A DNA stretch of 64,000 nucleotides. It comes from Ornithinibacter aureus. GTDB lineage: Bacteria; Actinomycetota; Actinomycetes; Actinomycetales; Dermatophilaceae. The notes below the pieces were generated by a model. The model did no database searches. It saw nothing but the letters and a program-made list of their open reading frames with translations, and was not told the origin of the DNA. Position 1 is the first letter of the stretch. Every line of letters begins with the position of its first letter. The DNA lies in NCBI RefSeq assembly GCF_009858245.1, contig NZ_VMSB01000001.1, forward strand, positions 744,001 through 808,000, read 5' to 3'. A program made the position numbers and the translations under genes. Positions 36,380 to 44,260 of this stretch are shown here, piece after piece.

Positions 36380-37165
36380 TCAGCCCCGGGTGGCGAGGAC
36401 GTGCCGGACGCTGCCGAGGCCACCGAGCAGCGGGTGGTCGAGGTGGCGGCTCGCGACCTCCTCGAGCTCGAGCAGCGCAGCCCGGTCGGCCTCGGAGTCG
36501 ACCAGCGCGGAGGGGACGAGGTCGCTGAAGATGCGCACCCCGTGGCTGTCGACCGGGGTGAACCCGTGAGTGCGCAGCAGGTCGAGGACGACGTTCTCGT
36601 CGAAGCGGCGTGGTGCCGGGTCGTCGTCACCCCAACGCCCGTCAGGCCGCTCGAGGATGGCCTGCGCCCGCGCGAACTGCCCCGCCAGGGCCCGGGCCAG
36701 TGCGGCAGGCAGCCGCTGGGCGACGACGAGGGAGAGGGTGCCTCCGGGTGCGAGCACGGTCGCGATGCCCGCCATCGCGGCATCCGGGTCGTCGACGACC
36801 TCGAGGGTGCCGTGGAGGCAGACGAGGTCGTATGCCGCCGGCTCGCCGCCCGCGGCGAGCTCGCCGAGGGTGTCGGTGTCACCCTGCACGGGGTGGATCC
36901 GCTGCGAGGTGTCGGTCTCGGCGGCGCGGCGGCGCAGCGAGGCGAGGGCGTCGGGGCTGGGGTCGACGACGGTGACGTCGTGCCCGGCGACGGCGAGGGG
37001 CACGGCGGTGCCGCCGGTGCCGCCGCCGAGGTCGAGCACACGCAGGGGACGCCCGAGCTCGGCGCTGCGCCGGGCGGCGAAGGCGTCGAGGGCGCCGTGG
37101 ACGGCAGCCGTGCGCAGCCCGGGAGGGCCTGCTGCCCGACGGGATCGGGCCCGCTCGTCAGCCAC
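36380..37165 (-). CDS. SAM-dependent methyltransferase, substrate unknown
   Basis: A 261-residue class I methyltransferase: motif I VLDLGGGTGGTAVPLA, motif II VTVVDPSPDALASL, then YDLVCLHGTLEVVDDP and APGGTLSLVVAQ. The fold is clear; the substrate is not. It lies between dnaE2 and dinB. Without the IS, its GTG 37165 would be about 55 bases after the dnaE2 stop. Its repeated company with translesion polymerases makes a DNA-damage or nucleic-acid role possible (inference only). Confidence 0.8.
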   Translation of the reverse strand: MADERARSRRAAGPPGLRTAAVHGALDAFAARRSAELGRPLRVLDLGGGTGGTAVPLAVAGHDVTVVDPSPDALASLRRRAAETDTSQRIHPVQGDTDTLGELAAGGEPAAYDLVCLHGTLEVVDDPDAAMAGIATVLAPGGTLSLVVAQRLPAALARALAGQFARAQAILERPDGRWGDDDPAPRRFDENVVLDLLRTHGFTPVDSHGVRIFSDLVPSALVDSEADRAALLELEEVASRHLDHPLLGGLGSVRHVLATRG

Positions 37166-37219
37166 GGCTGGTCTCCTCGCTCAGGTCGGTACCGCAGGGT
37201 CGGTGTCTGGCGTCCCACC

Positions 37220-37239
37220 CTAGGGAATCACTGATTTTC
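37220..37239. repeat. IS5-family element, left end: CTAG target duplication and left inverted repeat
   Basis: CTAG at 37220-37223 is followed by GGAATCACTGATTTTC. It pairs with the right end, whose complement reads GGAAGCGCTGATCAAG; ten of the first twelve positions match. Confidence 0.8.
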
Positions 37240-38427
37240 TCGGCTGGCCGGGGCGTCTTCGGCCTTGGTGGGTGGGGTCCCGGGAGAATGGGGTGTGGAT
37301 ATCGATCAGCCCAGTTTCACCGACATTGAGTACGGCAACCGGCGGCGTGTGTCGCGTCGGGAGAAGTTCTTGGAAGCGATGGACGCCACGATCCCGTGGG
37401 CGTCGTGGGTGGGGGTGATCGAGCCGTTCTACTACGCGGATCGTGCGGGTAAGCGGGGCCGTAAGGCCAAGCCGGTGGAGACGATGCTGCGGATGTACCT
37501 GCTGCAGGTGTGGTTCTCCCTGTCCGATGAGGGCGTGGAGGACGCGGTGTACGACTCGTACGCGATGCGCCGGTTCATGGGGTTGGACTTCGCGGTCGAG
37601 CAGGTCCCGGACGCCACGACGCTGCTGCACTTCCGGCACTTGTTGGAGGAGCACCACCTCGGGGAGAAGCTGTTGGCGGCGCAGAACGAGGTGTTCGCGC
37701 AGCAGGGCTGGATCATGCGGGGCGGGTCCATCATCGACGCCACGATCATCGCGGCGCCGTCATCAACGAAGAACGCCACCGGCACCCGCGACCCGGCGAT
37801 GCACCAGACGAAGAAGGGCAACCAGTGGCACTTCGGGATGAAGGCCCACATCGGCGCTGATGCCGGGACCGGGTACGTCCACACGGTGACCGCGACCGCG
37901 GCGAACGTGCATGACCTGGACGAGGCGGTGCACCTGGTGCGCGCCGATGACGAGGTTGTGTACGCCGACGCCGGGTACCAAGGAGCTGCGAAGCGGCCCG
38001 AGATCGCCGAGAACGAAGACCTGTCACAAATCACGTGGCAAGTCGCCCCACGTAAAGGGGTGCTCAAGACGATGCCCGAGCATGACCGCGCCGTGGCATC
38101 ACGCCAGGCGTCGGTGCGGGCCAAGGTCGAACACCCGTTCCTCATCGTCAAGCGTGACTTCGCCTTCACCAAGACCCGCTACCGCGGGATCGCGAAGAAC
38201 CTCAACCACCTCAACGTGTTGTTCGCCTCCGCGAACTGGTTGATGCGCGCCAGGGCCGCCGCCCTCATGGGGTGACGGCCAGGCTTCAGCCTGCCCGCAA
38301 CCGCTAGAAACACCCCGAGACCCGGGGGTCAAGAGCCCAACCCACCGGGCGAAACGAGCCCCCGGGGAGTGCCCCCGACCCCGCCGGGCCCCCGCACCAA
38401 CCAACTGCCCCCTTGATCAGCGCTTCC
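37224..38427 (+). mobile_element. Complete IS5-family insertion sequence (about 1,204 bp)
   Basis: One transposase gene lies between imperfect terminal inverted repeats and is flanked by 4-bp CTAG direct repeats (37220-37223 and 38428-38431), matching the YTAR target preference of IS5 elements. Removing the element and one CTAG restores a continuous dnaE2 stop codon and a 55-base gap to the methyltransferase gene, so insertion was clean. The last 150 bp after the transposase are non-coding and GC-rich. The intact termini and gene suggest a recent, possibly active insertion. Confidence 0.85.
37295..38275 (+). CDS. IS5-family DDE transposase
   Basis: A 326-residue transposase. The N-terminal DUF772-type region (TMLRMYLLQVWFSLSDEGVE … DATTLLHFRHLL) precedes the RNase-H-like catalytic core with Asp in SIIDATIIAAPSSTKN, Asp in VYADAGYQGA and Glu in RAKVEHPFLIVKRDF. 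It cuts and rejoins the element's own ends. GTG 37295 with GGGAGA upstream is the likely start; TTG 37265 is possible. No frameshift or stop interrupts it, so it appears functional. Confidence 0.9.
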   Translation: MDIDQPSFTDIEYGNRRRVSRREKFLEAMDATIPWASWVGVIEPFYYADRAGKRGRKAKPVETMLRMYLLQVWFSLSDEGVEDAVYDSYAMRRFMGLDFAVEQVPDATTLLHFRHLLEEHHLGEKLLAAQNEVFAQQGWIMRGGSIIDATIIAAPSSTKNATGTRDPAMHQTKKGNQWHFGMKAHIGADAGTGYVHTVTATAANVHDLDEAVHLVRADDEVVYADAGYQGAAKRPEIAENEDLSQITWQVAPRKGVLKTMPEHDRAVASRQASVRAKVEHPFLIVKRDFAFTKTRYRGIAKNLNHLNVLFASANWLMRARAAALMG

Positions 38428-38431
38428 CTAG
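38412..38431. repeat. IS5-family element, right end: inverted repeat and CTAG target duplication
   Basis: CTTGATCAGCGCTTCC (38412-38427) is the right terminal repeat; CTAG 38428-38431 duplicates the left target site. The complement of 38428-38430 is the TAG stop of dnaE2. Confidence 0.8.
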
Positions 38432-41400
38432 TGTCCGGAACTGCCGGGGCTGGCGTGCCACAGCTTGCGCGGGGGCAGCGCGTCGACCGGCGCACCCCGC
38501 CCCGAGCGCGGGTCCAGCCCCGGTGGGCGGGTGTCGGCGTAGGGCGACTGGCGAAAGCCCGAGGCGTGCACGAGGACGCGCCGCCCGGTGTGGGCGTCCT
38601 GCTCGATCGCGGCGAGCCGGGCGGCCTCGGCGCGTGCCACGGCATCCGCCTCCCCCGCCGCGATGACGGCCTGCACCCGTTCGAGGCCACCGAGCTGCCA
38701 GGCGTCCCAGAGACCGGCGAGCTCCCAGGCCCCGGTGGCGCGGATGGAGACGCCACGATCCCCGGTTCGGCGCAGCACCCCGCGCACGAGGAGCAGCCAC
38801 GAGTGGAAGACGACGTCGGCGTAGGGGCCCTGGACGTCCTCGAAGAAGGTGCAGTCGGCTGGCCCGGTGGAGTCGTCGAGGGTGAGGAAGACCACCCGTC
38901 GCCCCGAACGCACCGGCGGGGTCTGGGTGGCGACCTTGACCCCGGCCACCCACACCCGGCTGCGGCTGCGGGTGGCGAGCAGGTCGACGCTGCGGGTGAC
39001 CCGAAGCGCCCGCAGCAGCGGGTCGTAGAACTGCACGACGTGGGCGGACACGTCGAGCCCGAGCACGTCGAGCTCGGCGCGCACCTTCTCGGGGCCGGTC
39101 AGCTCGGGCAGCCCGGCCCCGGGGACCAGCTCGGGCCGGTCACCGAGGTCGAGGGTGAGCTGGGTCGGTTGGGCACCCGCCGGGACGACCTCGCGCGCCG
39201 CCTGCGACTGGGCAGCGGCCTGTTCCCGGACGTCGAGCGGGAGCCCGGCCAGCGCAGCCGCGCCGTCCTCGCGCGGCGGGGCGATGCTCGGCACCGGGAG
39301 GCGTCGGCTGCGCCTCACGGGCCCCCCGGAACCGCGGTCCCACCGCTCGAGCTCGGCGACGTGCAGCAGCAGGTCGCGGCGGGTGACCCGACCACGCCGG
39401 CCGAGCCCACCGTCCCCCATCCCGTGCAGCGAGTCGAACGCCCCGGCCAGGACGAGCCGCTCGACGACCGGGCGACTCACCCGGGCCCGCGTCCAGAAGT
39501 CACCGAGGTCGGCGTACGGCTGACCCGCGACGACCCGGGCGACCTCGGCCGCGCTGATCCCCTTGACGTCGGCGAGGGAGAGTCGGATGCCGTACGGCTG
39601 GTTCGCGCGCTGCCACGCCGGCTCCACGGCATCCGACTCCACGGCATCCGACTCCCCTTCAGTCGAAAGTAAGGGAATCGCCGTCTCGTCGGTGCTGCCA
39701 GCGGCGAGTTGCCTACTCTCGACCGGGGGCCCTGCATCCGGGGTGGGCTCGCACACCTGCTCGATGCGGTAGGTGTCGGTGGAGGCGTTGACGTCCAAGC
39801 CGAGCACGGGGATGCCGAACGAGCGGGCGTCGTCGAGCAGCAGCCGCTTGGGGTACATGCCGGGGTCGTGGGTGAGGATGCCGGCGAGGAAGGCCGCGGG
39901 GTGGTGGGTCTTCAGCCACGCCGAGTGGAAGGTCGGCAGGGCGAAGGCGGCCGCATGGGCCTTGCAGAACCCGAAGCTCGCGAACGACTTCAGCACCTCC
40001 CAGATGCGGTCGCGGTCCTCGGCGGTGTAGCCCCGGGCGGCGGCCGCGGGGCGCCACCAGGCCTCGACGTCGACCTGGCCCTGCGGGGTGCCCATGCTGC
40101 GGCGCACCTCGTCGGCCTGGGCCAGGCTCACCCCGGTCGTCTCGGCGACGATGACCAGCACCTGCTCGTGGAAGACGACGACGCCCTCGGTCTCCTCCAG
40201 CGCCGGGATGAGGCTCGGGTGGATGAAGCGGCCTGCGCTCCACCCGTGGCGGCTGTTGAGGAACGGGGTGATCATGTCGGACTTGACCGGGCCCGGCCGG
40301 AACAGCGAGATGTCGACGATGAGGTCGTCGAACCGGCGCGGCCCGAGCTTGCCGATGAGCTCGCGCTGCCCCGGGCTCTCGATCTGGAACATCCCGAGGG
40401 TGCGGGTGGTGCGGATCAGCTCGTAGGTGGCCGGGTCCTCGTGGGGCACCTGCTCCTCGTCGTCGAGGTCGATGCGCTCCCCGCTCACCCGCTCGACCTC
40501 GGCGACCGCGTGGGCCATCGCCGACTGCATGCGGATGCCGAGCACGTCGAGCTTGAGGAAGCCCAGGGTCTCGACGTCGTCCTTGTCGAATTGGCTCATC
40601 GGGAACCCCAACCAGCTCGCCTCGACCGGGGTGCGGTCGAGCAGGCCCGCGTTGGACAGCACGATGCCGCAGGGGTGCAGCGCGATGTGGCGCGGGAGAC
40701 CGTCGAGGGCCTCGACGAGGTCGAAGAAGGCCGCCATGCGAGGGCTGTCGAGGCCGCGACTGCGCAGTTCGGGCAGGTCGGCGATGGCGTGGCGGGCGTC
40801 CTTGGCGCGGATGTGCGGGAACGCCTTGGCGATCTCGTCGACCTCGGTGGGGGGCAGCCCGAGCGCGGCGCCGACGTCGCGCACGGCGTGGCGCACCTTG
40901 TAGGTGTCCATCATCGACACGCACGTCACCCGCTCACCGCCGAACCGGGTGAGCACGGCCTCGTAGATCTCGGTGCGCCGGGCCGACTCGACGTCGACGT
41001 CGATGTCGGGCAGTTCGGCGCGCAGCGGGGAGCAGAACCGCTCCATGAGCAGCCGGTGCCGGATCGGGTCGACCCCGCTGATGCCGAGGAGGTGGTTGAC
41101 CAGGCTGCCGGCACCCGAGCCGCGGGCGGCCACCCGCACCCCACGGGCCCGAATGAGGTCGGTGACCTCGGCGACGGTGAGGAAGTACGTGGGGTAGCCC
41201 AGGGTCTCGATGACGGCCAGTTCCTCCTCCAGCCGGTCGAGCACCACCTGGCGCTCGGCCTCCCCGGCTCCCGGGTAGCGGCGGCCGACCCCGTCGCGGC
41301 AGCGCTGCGTGAGCACCGCCATGGGGTCGTCCGCGGCGCCGAGGCCGAGCACCTGCGCCTCGGGCAGGTGCACCGCCCCGATGCCGAGGTCGGGCCGGGC

Positions 41401-42546
41401 CTGCTGGGTGCACTCGGCCGCGACGAGTGCGGTCATCGCGACGAGGCGGTCGGCACGGGAGCGGTCTCCCCCGGTGACATCGAGGGCGTTGGCGTGCATC
41501 TGCGCGGTGCTCGCGAGGTGCCCCGAGTCGGTGACCCGGTCGAGGTGGCGCGAGTCGAGGACGACGAGGCGGCGGGCGGCGTCGAGCAGGTCGACGGTGC
41601 GCACCTGGTCGGGGTCGACGTGGCGCACGGCAGCGGTGAGGACGGCGGGGATGCCGGCCGCGTCGGCGAGGGAGAGCAACCTGGCGGCGTGCGACCGGCA
41701 TCCGGAGGTTCCTTCCGGACCACCGTGCAGCACCACCTCGACGGCGAGGGCGTCACGGGGCAGCACGGCCTGCCAGGCCGCGAGCAGGTGCCGGGCGCGG
41801 TCTCGGCGACCCGCGAGGGCTGCCCGCCCGACGTCGGAGTCGGGGCCGAGCAGCACGAGCAGCCGGCTCGGCCCGAGAACGTCCCCGACGTCGTGCGACG
41901 TTGTGGCGGTTCCGCCCGCCTCCGAGGTGTGAGAACCGTCTGTACGTCGCACGAAGTCGGGGTGTGGTGGGGCGCCCGGGGAATCAGCACCCCAGGCCCA
42001 GGTGGCGAGGAGGTCGCGGCTGGTCACCGGGACCCCCCGTTCGCCGCGCAGGTGGGTCTGCGTGACGAGCCGGCACAGGGCAGCCCACCCCGCACCGGGA
42101 GCCACCCCGGCGACCTGGCCGCGGGCGAGCACGGTCACCCGTGGGCGGCGGGGGTCGACGATGGCCCCACCCCGCACGGGGGTGCGCGGGCGCGGGGGGT
42201 GACTCACGGCATCCGACCTCGCGCCCCCACCCCAGGTGGATCCGCCAGCCGTGACGCCGCCGCCCGAGCTGGAGCCTCCAGCCGAACCACCGCCCCCCGA
42301 CGTGGAACCGCCAGCCGTGACACCGCCACCCACGTCGACGGCGAGGTCGACCCCGAGGACCGGGTCGATGCCGGCCCGCCCGCACGCCGTGGCGAACCGC
42401 ACCGCGCCGTAGAGCCCGTCGCGGTCGGTGAGCGCCAGCGCGCCCTGGCCGTGGGCGACGGCACGCTCGACGAGGTCCTCGGGCATCGAGGCGCCGTAGC
42501 GCATCGAGAACCCCGAGGCGACGTGGAGGTGGGCGAACCCGTCCAC
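38428..42546 (-). CDS. dnaE2: Error-prone DNA polymerase III alpha subunit DnaE2
   Basis: A 1,372-residue C-family polymerase, longer than usual for DnaE2 (about 1,050-1,200). The PHP domain starts at once (FAHLHVASGFSMRYGASMPE). The palm contains ELPDIDVDVESARR with the catalytic Asp pair; helix-hairpin-helix and OB domains follow. Much of the extra length is a Gly/Ser-rich insert at about residues 73-115, inside the PHP domain. A short duplicated S-D-A-V-E segment lies near residue 970. It follows the HEPN gene by 7 bases and is the main mutagenic polymerase of the SOS cassette. GTG 42546 gives the family's normal N-terminus. Its stop codon is part of the IS target site. Confidence 0.9.
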   Translation of the reverse strand: MDGFAHLHVASGFSMRYGASMPEDLVERAVAHGQGALALTDRDGLYGAVRFATACGRAGIDPVLGVDLAVDVGGGVTAGGSTSGGGGSAGGSSSGGGVTAGGSTWGGGARSDAVSHPPRPRTPVRGGAIVDPRRPRVTVLARGQVAGVAPGAGWAALCRLVTQTHLRGERGVPVTSRDLLATWAWGADSPGAPPHPDFVRRTDGSHTSEAGGTATTSHDVGDVLGPSRLLVLLGPDSDVGRAALAGRRDRARHLLAAWQAVLPRDALAVEVVLHGGPEGTSGCRSHAARLLSLADAAGIPAVLTAAVRHVDPDQVRTVDLLDAARRLVVLDSRHLDRVTDSGHLASTAQMHANALDVTGGDRSRADRLVAMTALVAAECTQQARPDLGIGAVHLPEAQVLGLGAADDPMAVLTQRCRDGVGRRYPGAGEAERQVVLDRLEEELAVIETLGYPTYFLTVAEVTDLIRARGVRVAARGSGAGSLVNHLLGISGVDPIRHRLLMERFCSPLRAELPDIDVDVESARRTEIYEAVLTRFGGERVTCVSMMDTYKVRHAVRDVGAALGLPPTEVDEIAKAFPHIRAKDARHAIADLPELRSRGLDSPRMAAFFDLVEALDGLPRHIALHPCGIVLSNAGLLDRTPVEASWLGFPMSQFDKDDVETLGFLKLDVLGIRMQSAMAHAVAEVERVSGERIDLDDEEQVPHEDPATYELIRTTRTLGMFQIESPGQRELIGKLGPRRFDDLIVDISLFRPGPVKSDMITPFLNSRHGWSAGRFIHPSLIPALEETEGVVVFHEQVLVIVAETTGVSLAQADEVRRSMGTPQGQVDVEAWWRPAAAARGYTAEDRDRIWEVLKSFASFGFCKAHAAAFALPTFHSAWLKTHHPAAFLAGILTHDPGMYPKRLLLDDARSFGIPVLGLDVNASTDTYRIEQVCEPTPDAGPPVESRQLAAGSTDETAIPLLSTEGESDAVESDAVEPAWQRANQPYGIRLSLADVKGISAAEVARVVAGQPYADLGDFWTRARVSRPVVERLVLAGAFDSLHGMGDGGLGRRGRVTRRDLLLHVAELERWDRGSGGPVRRSRRLPVPSIAPPREDGAAALAGLPLDVREQAAAQSQAAREVVPAGAQPTQLTLDLGDRPELVPGAGLPELTGPEKVRAELDVLGLDVSAHVVQFYDPLLRALRVTRSVDLLATRSRSRVWVAGVKVATQTPPVRSGRRVVFLTLDDSTGPADCTFFEDVQGPYADVVFHSWLLLVRGVLRRTGDRGVSIRATGAWELAGLWDAWQLGGLERVQAVIAAGEADAVARAEAARLAAIEQDAHTGRRVLVHASGFRQSPYADTRPPGLDPRSGRGAPVDALPPRKLWHASPGSSGH
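42212..42330 (-). repeat. Gly/Ser-rich low-complexity repeat inside the DnaE2 PHP domain
   Basis: Two imperfect copies of about 30 bp (around 42235-42265 and 42301-42331) encode GGGVTAGGST segments, with further GGS-type units between. The tract is in frame and adds a flexible loop of about 40 residues right after the strand GIDPVLGVDLAVDV. Confidence 0.6.
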
Positions 42547-42553
42547 GACGCCC

Positions 42554-42985
42554 TCAGGCCGAGCGCACGGGCACGAGCCGCTGCGGGCGCTGCACCCCGG
42601 GCACCCCGAGGCGACGGGCCGCGAGGTCGACGAAGGTCTCGGCGTCACGCAGCAGGTCGTCGGCCTCGCGGGCGCTGACCCGCACGAGCCCGGTCTCGAC
42701 CCCGACCCGCTGCCCCGTAGAGGCCGCGAAGCGCTGGGCCCACTCGGTGAGCTCGGGGGCGACCCTGGCGGTGAGCGCCCACACGTCGTGGGGGCCGTTG
42801 CCGCGAGCGGCCAACCCGGCACCGGGGTGGGTCGCCGCCCGGGCCGCGACGATCGCCGCCCCGGCACGCAGGGCTGCCAGCGAGGCGGCGAGGTAGCGCG
42901 CCGATGCCGCCGAGGCGGCGTACCCGCTGGTCAGGGACTCTCGCGACCGGTCGAGGAGGTCCAGGGTGGTCGCGGCGTGGCTCAT
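42554..42985 (-). CDS. SAV_6107-type HEPN-domain protein
   Basis: A 143-residue, mostly helical protein: LDLLDRSRESLTSGYAASAA, SARYLAASLAALRAGAAIVA and ALTARVAPELTEWAQRFAAS fit the SAV_6107 branch of the HEPN superfamily. HEPN proteins are often RNases or nucleic-acid binders in toxin and defence systems, but no clear R-x4-6-H nuclease motif is visible here. AGGAGC precedes ATG 42985. It lies between DUF6504 and dnaE2 in a LexA-box operon, so it may be an accessory of translesion synthesis (inference). Confidence 0.75.
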   Translation of the reverse strand: MSHAATTLDLLDRSRESLTSGYAASAASARYLAASLAALRAGAAIVAARAATHPGAGLAARGNGPHDVWALTARVAPELTEWAQRFAASTGQRVGVETGLVRVSAREADDLLRDAETFVDLAARRLGVPGVQRPQRLVPVRSA

Positions 42986-43065
42986 CGGGGGCTCCTGAAG
43001 ATGGTTCATCGGATGCTGCGTGCTCGGTGCTGTGGTGCTCGGTGCGGGGTCCATGGCGGTGGGAC

Positions 43066-43365
43066 TCAGTCGTGGGCTCGCAGGAGCAGCCAGCGGTCGT
43101 CGTCGAGCCCGAGGTCGAAGACCCCGGCGGTGCCGGAGGGTGGGCGTGCCTCGACCCGCCAGACCCGGCGCTGCGGGCTCGGCAACGCGGCCCCACCGGT
43201 GAGGTCACCGACCTCGCGCCACCAGGCCCGACGCTCCTGCCACGAGGCCAGCACGGCGCACACGGTGTAGCGCCGACCGCGCCAGACGAAGTCGCGAGGG
43301 CCGTCGATGCCGGCACTGACCGTGGCGCTGCGGACACGGATGGTCTCATCGTGGCGGCGGACCAT
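43066..43365 (-). CDS. DUF6504 family protein, first gene of the SOS cassette
   Basis: A 99-residue basic protein (RRHDETIRVRS, FVWRGRRYTVCAVLASWQER, RRVWRVEA, VFDLGLDDDRWLLLRAHD). Its Trp/Arg-rich beta pattern is typical of DUF6504, which accompanies error-prone DnaE genes in actinobacteria; no activity is known. GGGAGG precedes ATG 43365, and a consensus LexA box lies 38 bases upstream. It leads the series DUF6504 - HEPN - dnaE2. Confidence 0.78.
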   Translation of the reverse strand: MVRRHDETIRVRSATVSAGIDGPRDFVWRGRRYTVCAVLASWQERRAWWREVGDLTGGAALPSPQRRVWRVEARPPSGTAGVFDLGLDDDRWLLLRAHD

Positions 43366-43402
43366 GACCTCCCCTTCCCCGCAGTGGTGTCGAACAGTTT
43401 TG

Positions 43403-43418
43403 TCGAACAGATGTTCGA
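43403..43418. promoter_or_regulatory. SOS (LexA) box
   Basis: TCGAAC-AGAT-GTTCGA is a perfect match to the actinobacterial LexA consensus TCGAAC-N4-GTTCGA. It sits just downstream of a minus-strand -10 (TATGGT) and so over the transcription start of the DUF6504-HEPN-dnaE2 operon. A second half-site, TCGAAC, occurs at 43390-43395. Confidence 0.88.
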
Positions 43419-43425
43419 TGCCTCC

Positions 43426-43456
43426 ACCATAACGCGGCCCACCGACAGCTCGTCAA
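43426..43456 (-). promoter_or_regulatory. Promoter of the SOS mutagenesis operon
   Basis: On the minus strand TTGACG (43456-43451) and TATGGT (43431-43426) are 19 bases apart, and the expected start point falls on the LexA box. The spacing is slightly long, as for repressible promoters. Confidence 0.6.
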
Positions 43457-43487
43457 GCCCGCGTCACCGGGTCGCTACGCTGCCGCC

Positions 43488-44012
43488 ATGACCCAGCCGC
43501 CGAGCGAGCAGAACCCCCCGCGAGACCTCTCCGACCACGCCGGCGTGCGCTCGGTGATGCAGGCCCTGGCCGAGCACGGTCTCACCCCGCAGGTGCGCCA
43601 CCTCCCCGACGCCGTGCGCACCGCCCAGGCCGCCGCCGACGCCCTGGGCATCTCGCCTGCCGAGATCGCGAACAGCCTCGTCTTCATCGCGACGACCCAC
43701 GACGGCGAGCGCCTGCCTCTGCTCGTCATGGCCTCCGGAGGGCACCGGGTCGACGTCGTCTCCGTCGCCGACCGGGCCGGCCTCGCGAGCATCGAGCGGG
43801 CCGACCCCGCCTTCGTGCGCGAGCACACCGGCTTCGCGATCGGCGGCGTCGCTCCGGTCGGCCACCCCCACCCGCTGCGCACGATCATCGACACGCACCT
43901 CGCGACGTACACGGTCGTCTGGGCCGCCGCGGGCCACAGCCACAGCGTCTTCGCGACGACCTACGACGACCTGGTGCGGATCACCGGCGGTCAGCCGATG
44001 GACGTCGCCTGA
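43488..44012 (+). CDS. YbaK/EbsC-family aminoacyl-tRNA deacylase
   Basis: A 174-residue protein of the YbaK/ProX-like fold that hydrolyses mischarged aminoacyl-tRNA (typically Cys- or Ala-tRNA(Pro)). Conserved segments are AADALGISPAEIANSLVF and GFAIGGVAPVGHPHPL, the latter carrying the GGVxPxGH signature. ATG 43488 has TACGCT six bases upstream and no ribosome-binding site, so it appears leaderless. It is divergent from the SOS operon and its promoter lies within 70 bases of the LexA box. About 250 bp with no recognisable gene separate it from hen1. Confidence 0.9.
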   Translation: MTQPPSEQNPPRDLSDHAGVRSVMQALAEHGLTPQVRHLPDAVRTAQAAADALGISPAEIANSLVFIATTHDGERLPLLVMASGGHRVDVVSVADRAGLASIERADPAFVREHTGFAIGGVAPVGHPHPLRTIIDTHLATYTVVWAAAGHSHSVFATTYDDLVRITGGQPMDVA

Positions 44013-44260
44013 CATCGCCGAAGACGGGCTGATTGAACCCCAGTTCCCGCAACCAGATCGCCATCTGGCACATCTGAGTACGAGTACGCATGCGGCAGCC
44101 CCGTGCTGGCCGTCATGCTCGACACACGTGGTCGCGCCGACCGCGGGAGTGGACGTTGAGGGGGGTCCGTGCCCGCGGCCGGCGCGACCGACCCATGAGG
44201 GCGCGGCCCGGCTCGACAAATCGGCGTGCGGGCACACCGGTCGTCGGCAACACTGACGCG

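Noticed and set aside
37220-38431. Part of a composite transposon
   Set aside because: Only one IS copy and one target duplication were found; flanking genes are housekeeping.
39709-42678. Long open frame antisense to dnaE2 (about 989 codons)
   Set aside because: Arg/Gly/Asp-rich with no recognisable domain; shadow of dnaE2 in a GC-rich genome.
44013-44260. A small RNA or gene between ybaK and hen1
   Set aside because: No stable hairpin with terminator, no open frame with a ribosome-binding site; only the hen1 -10-like AACACT was noted.
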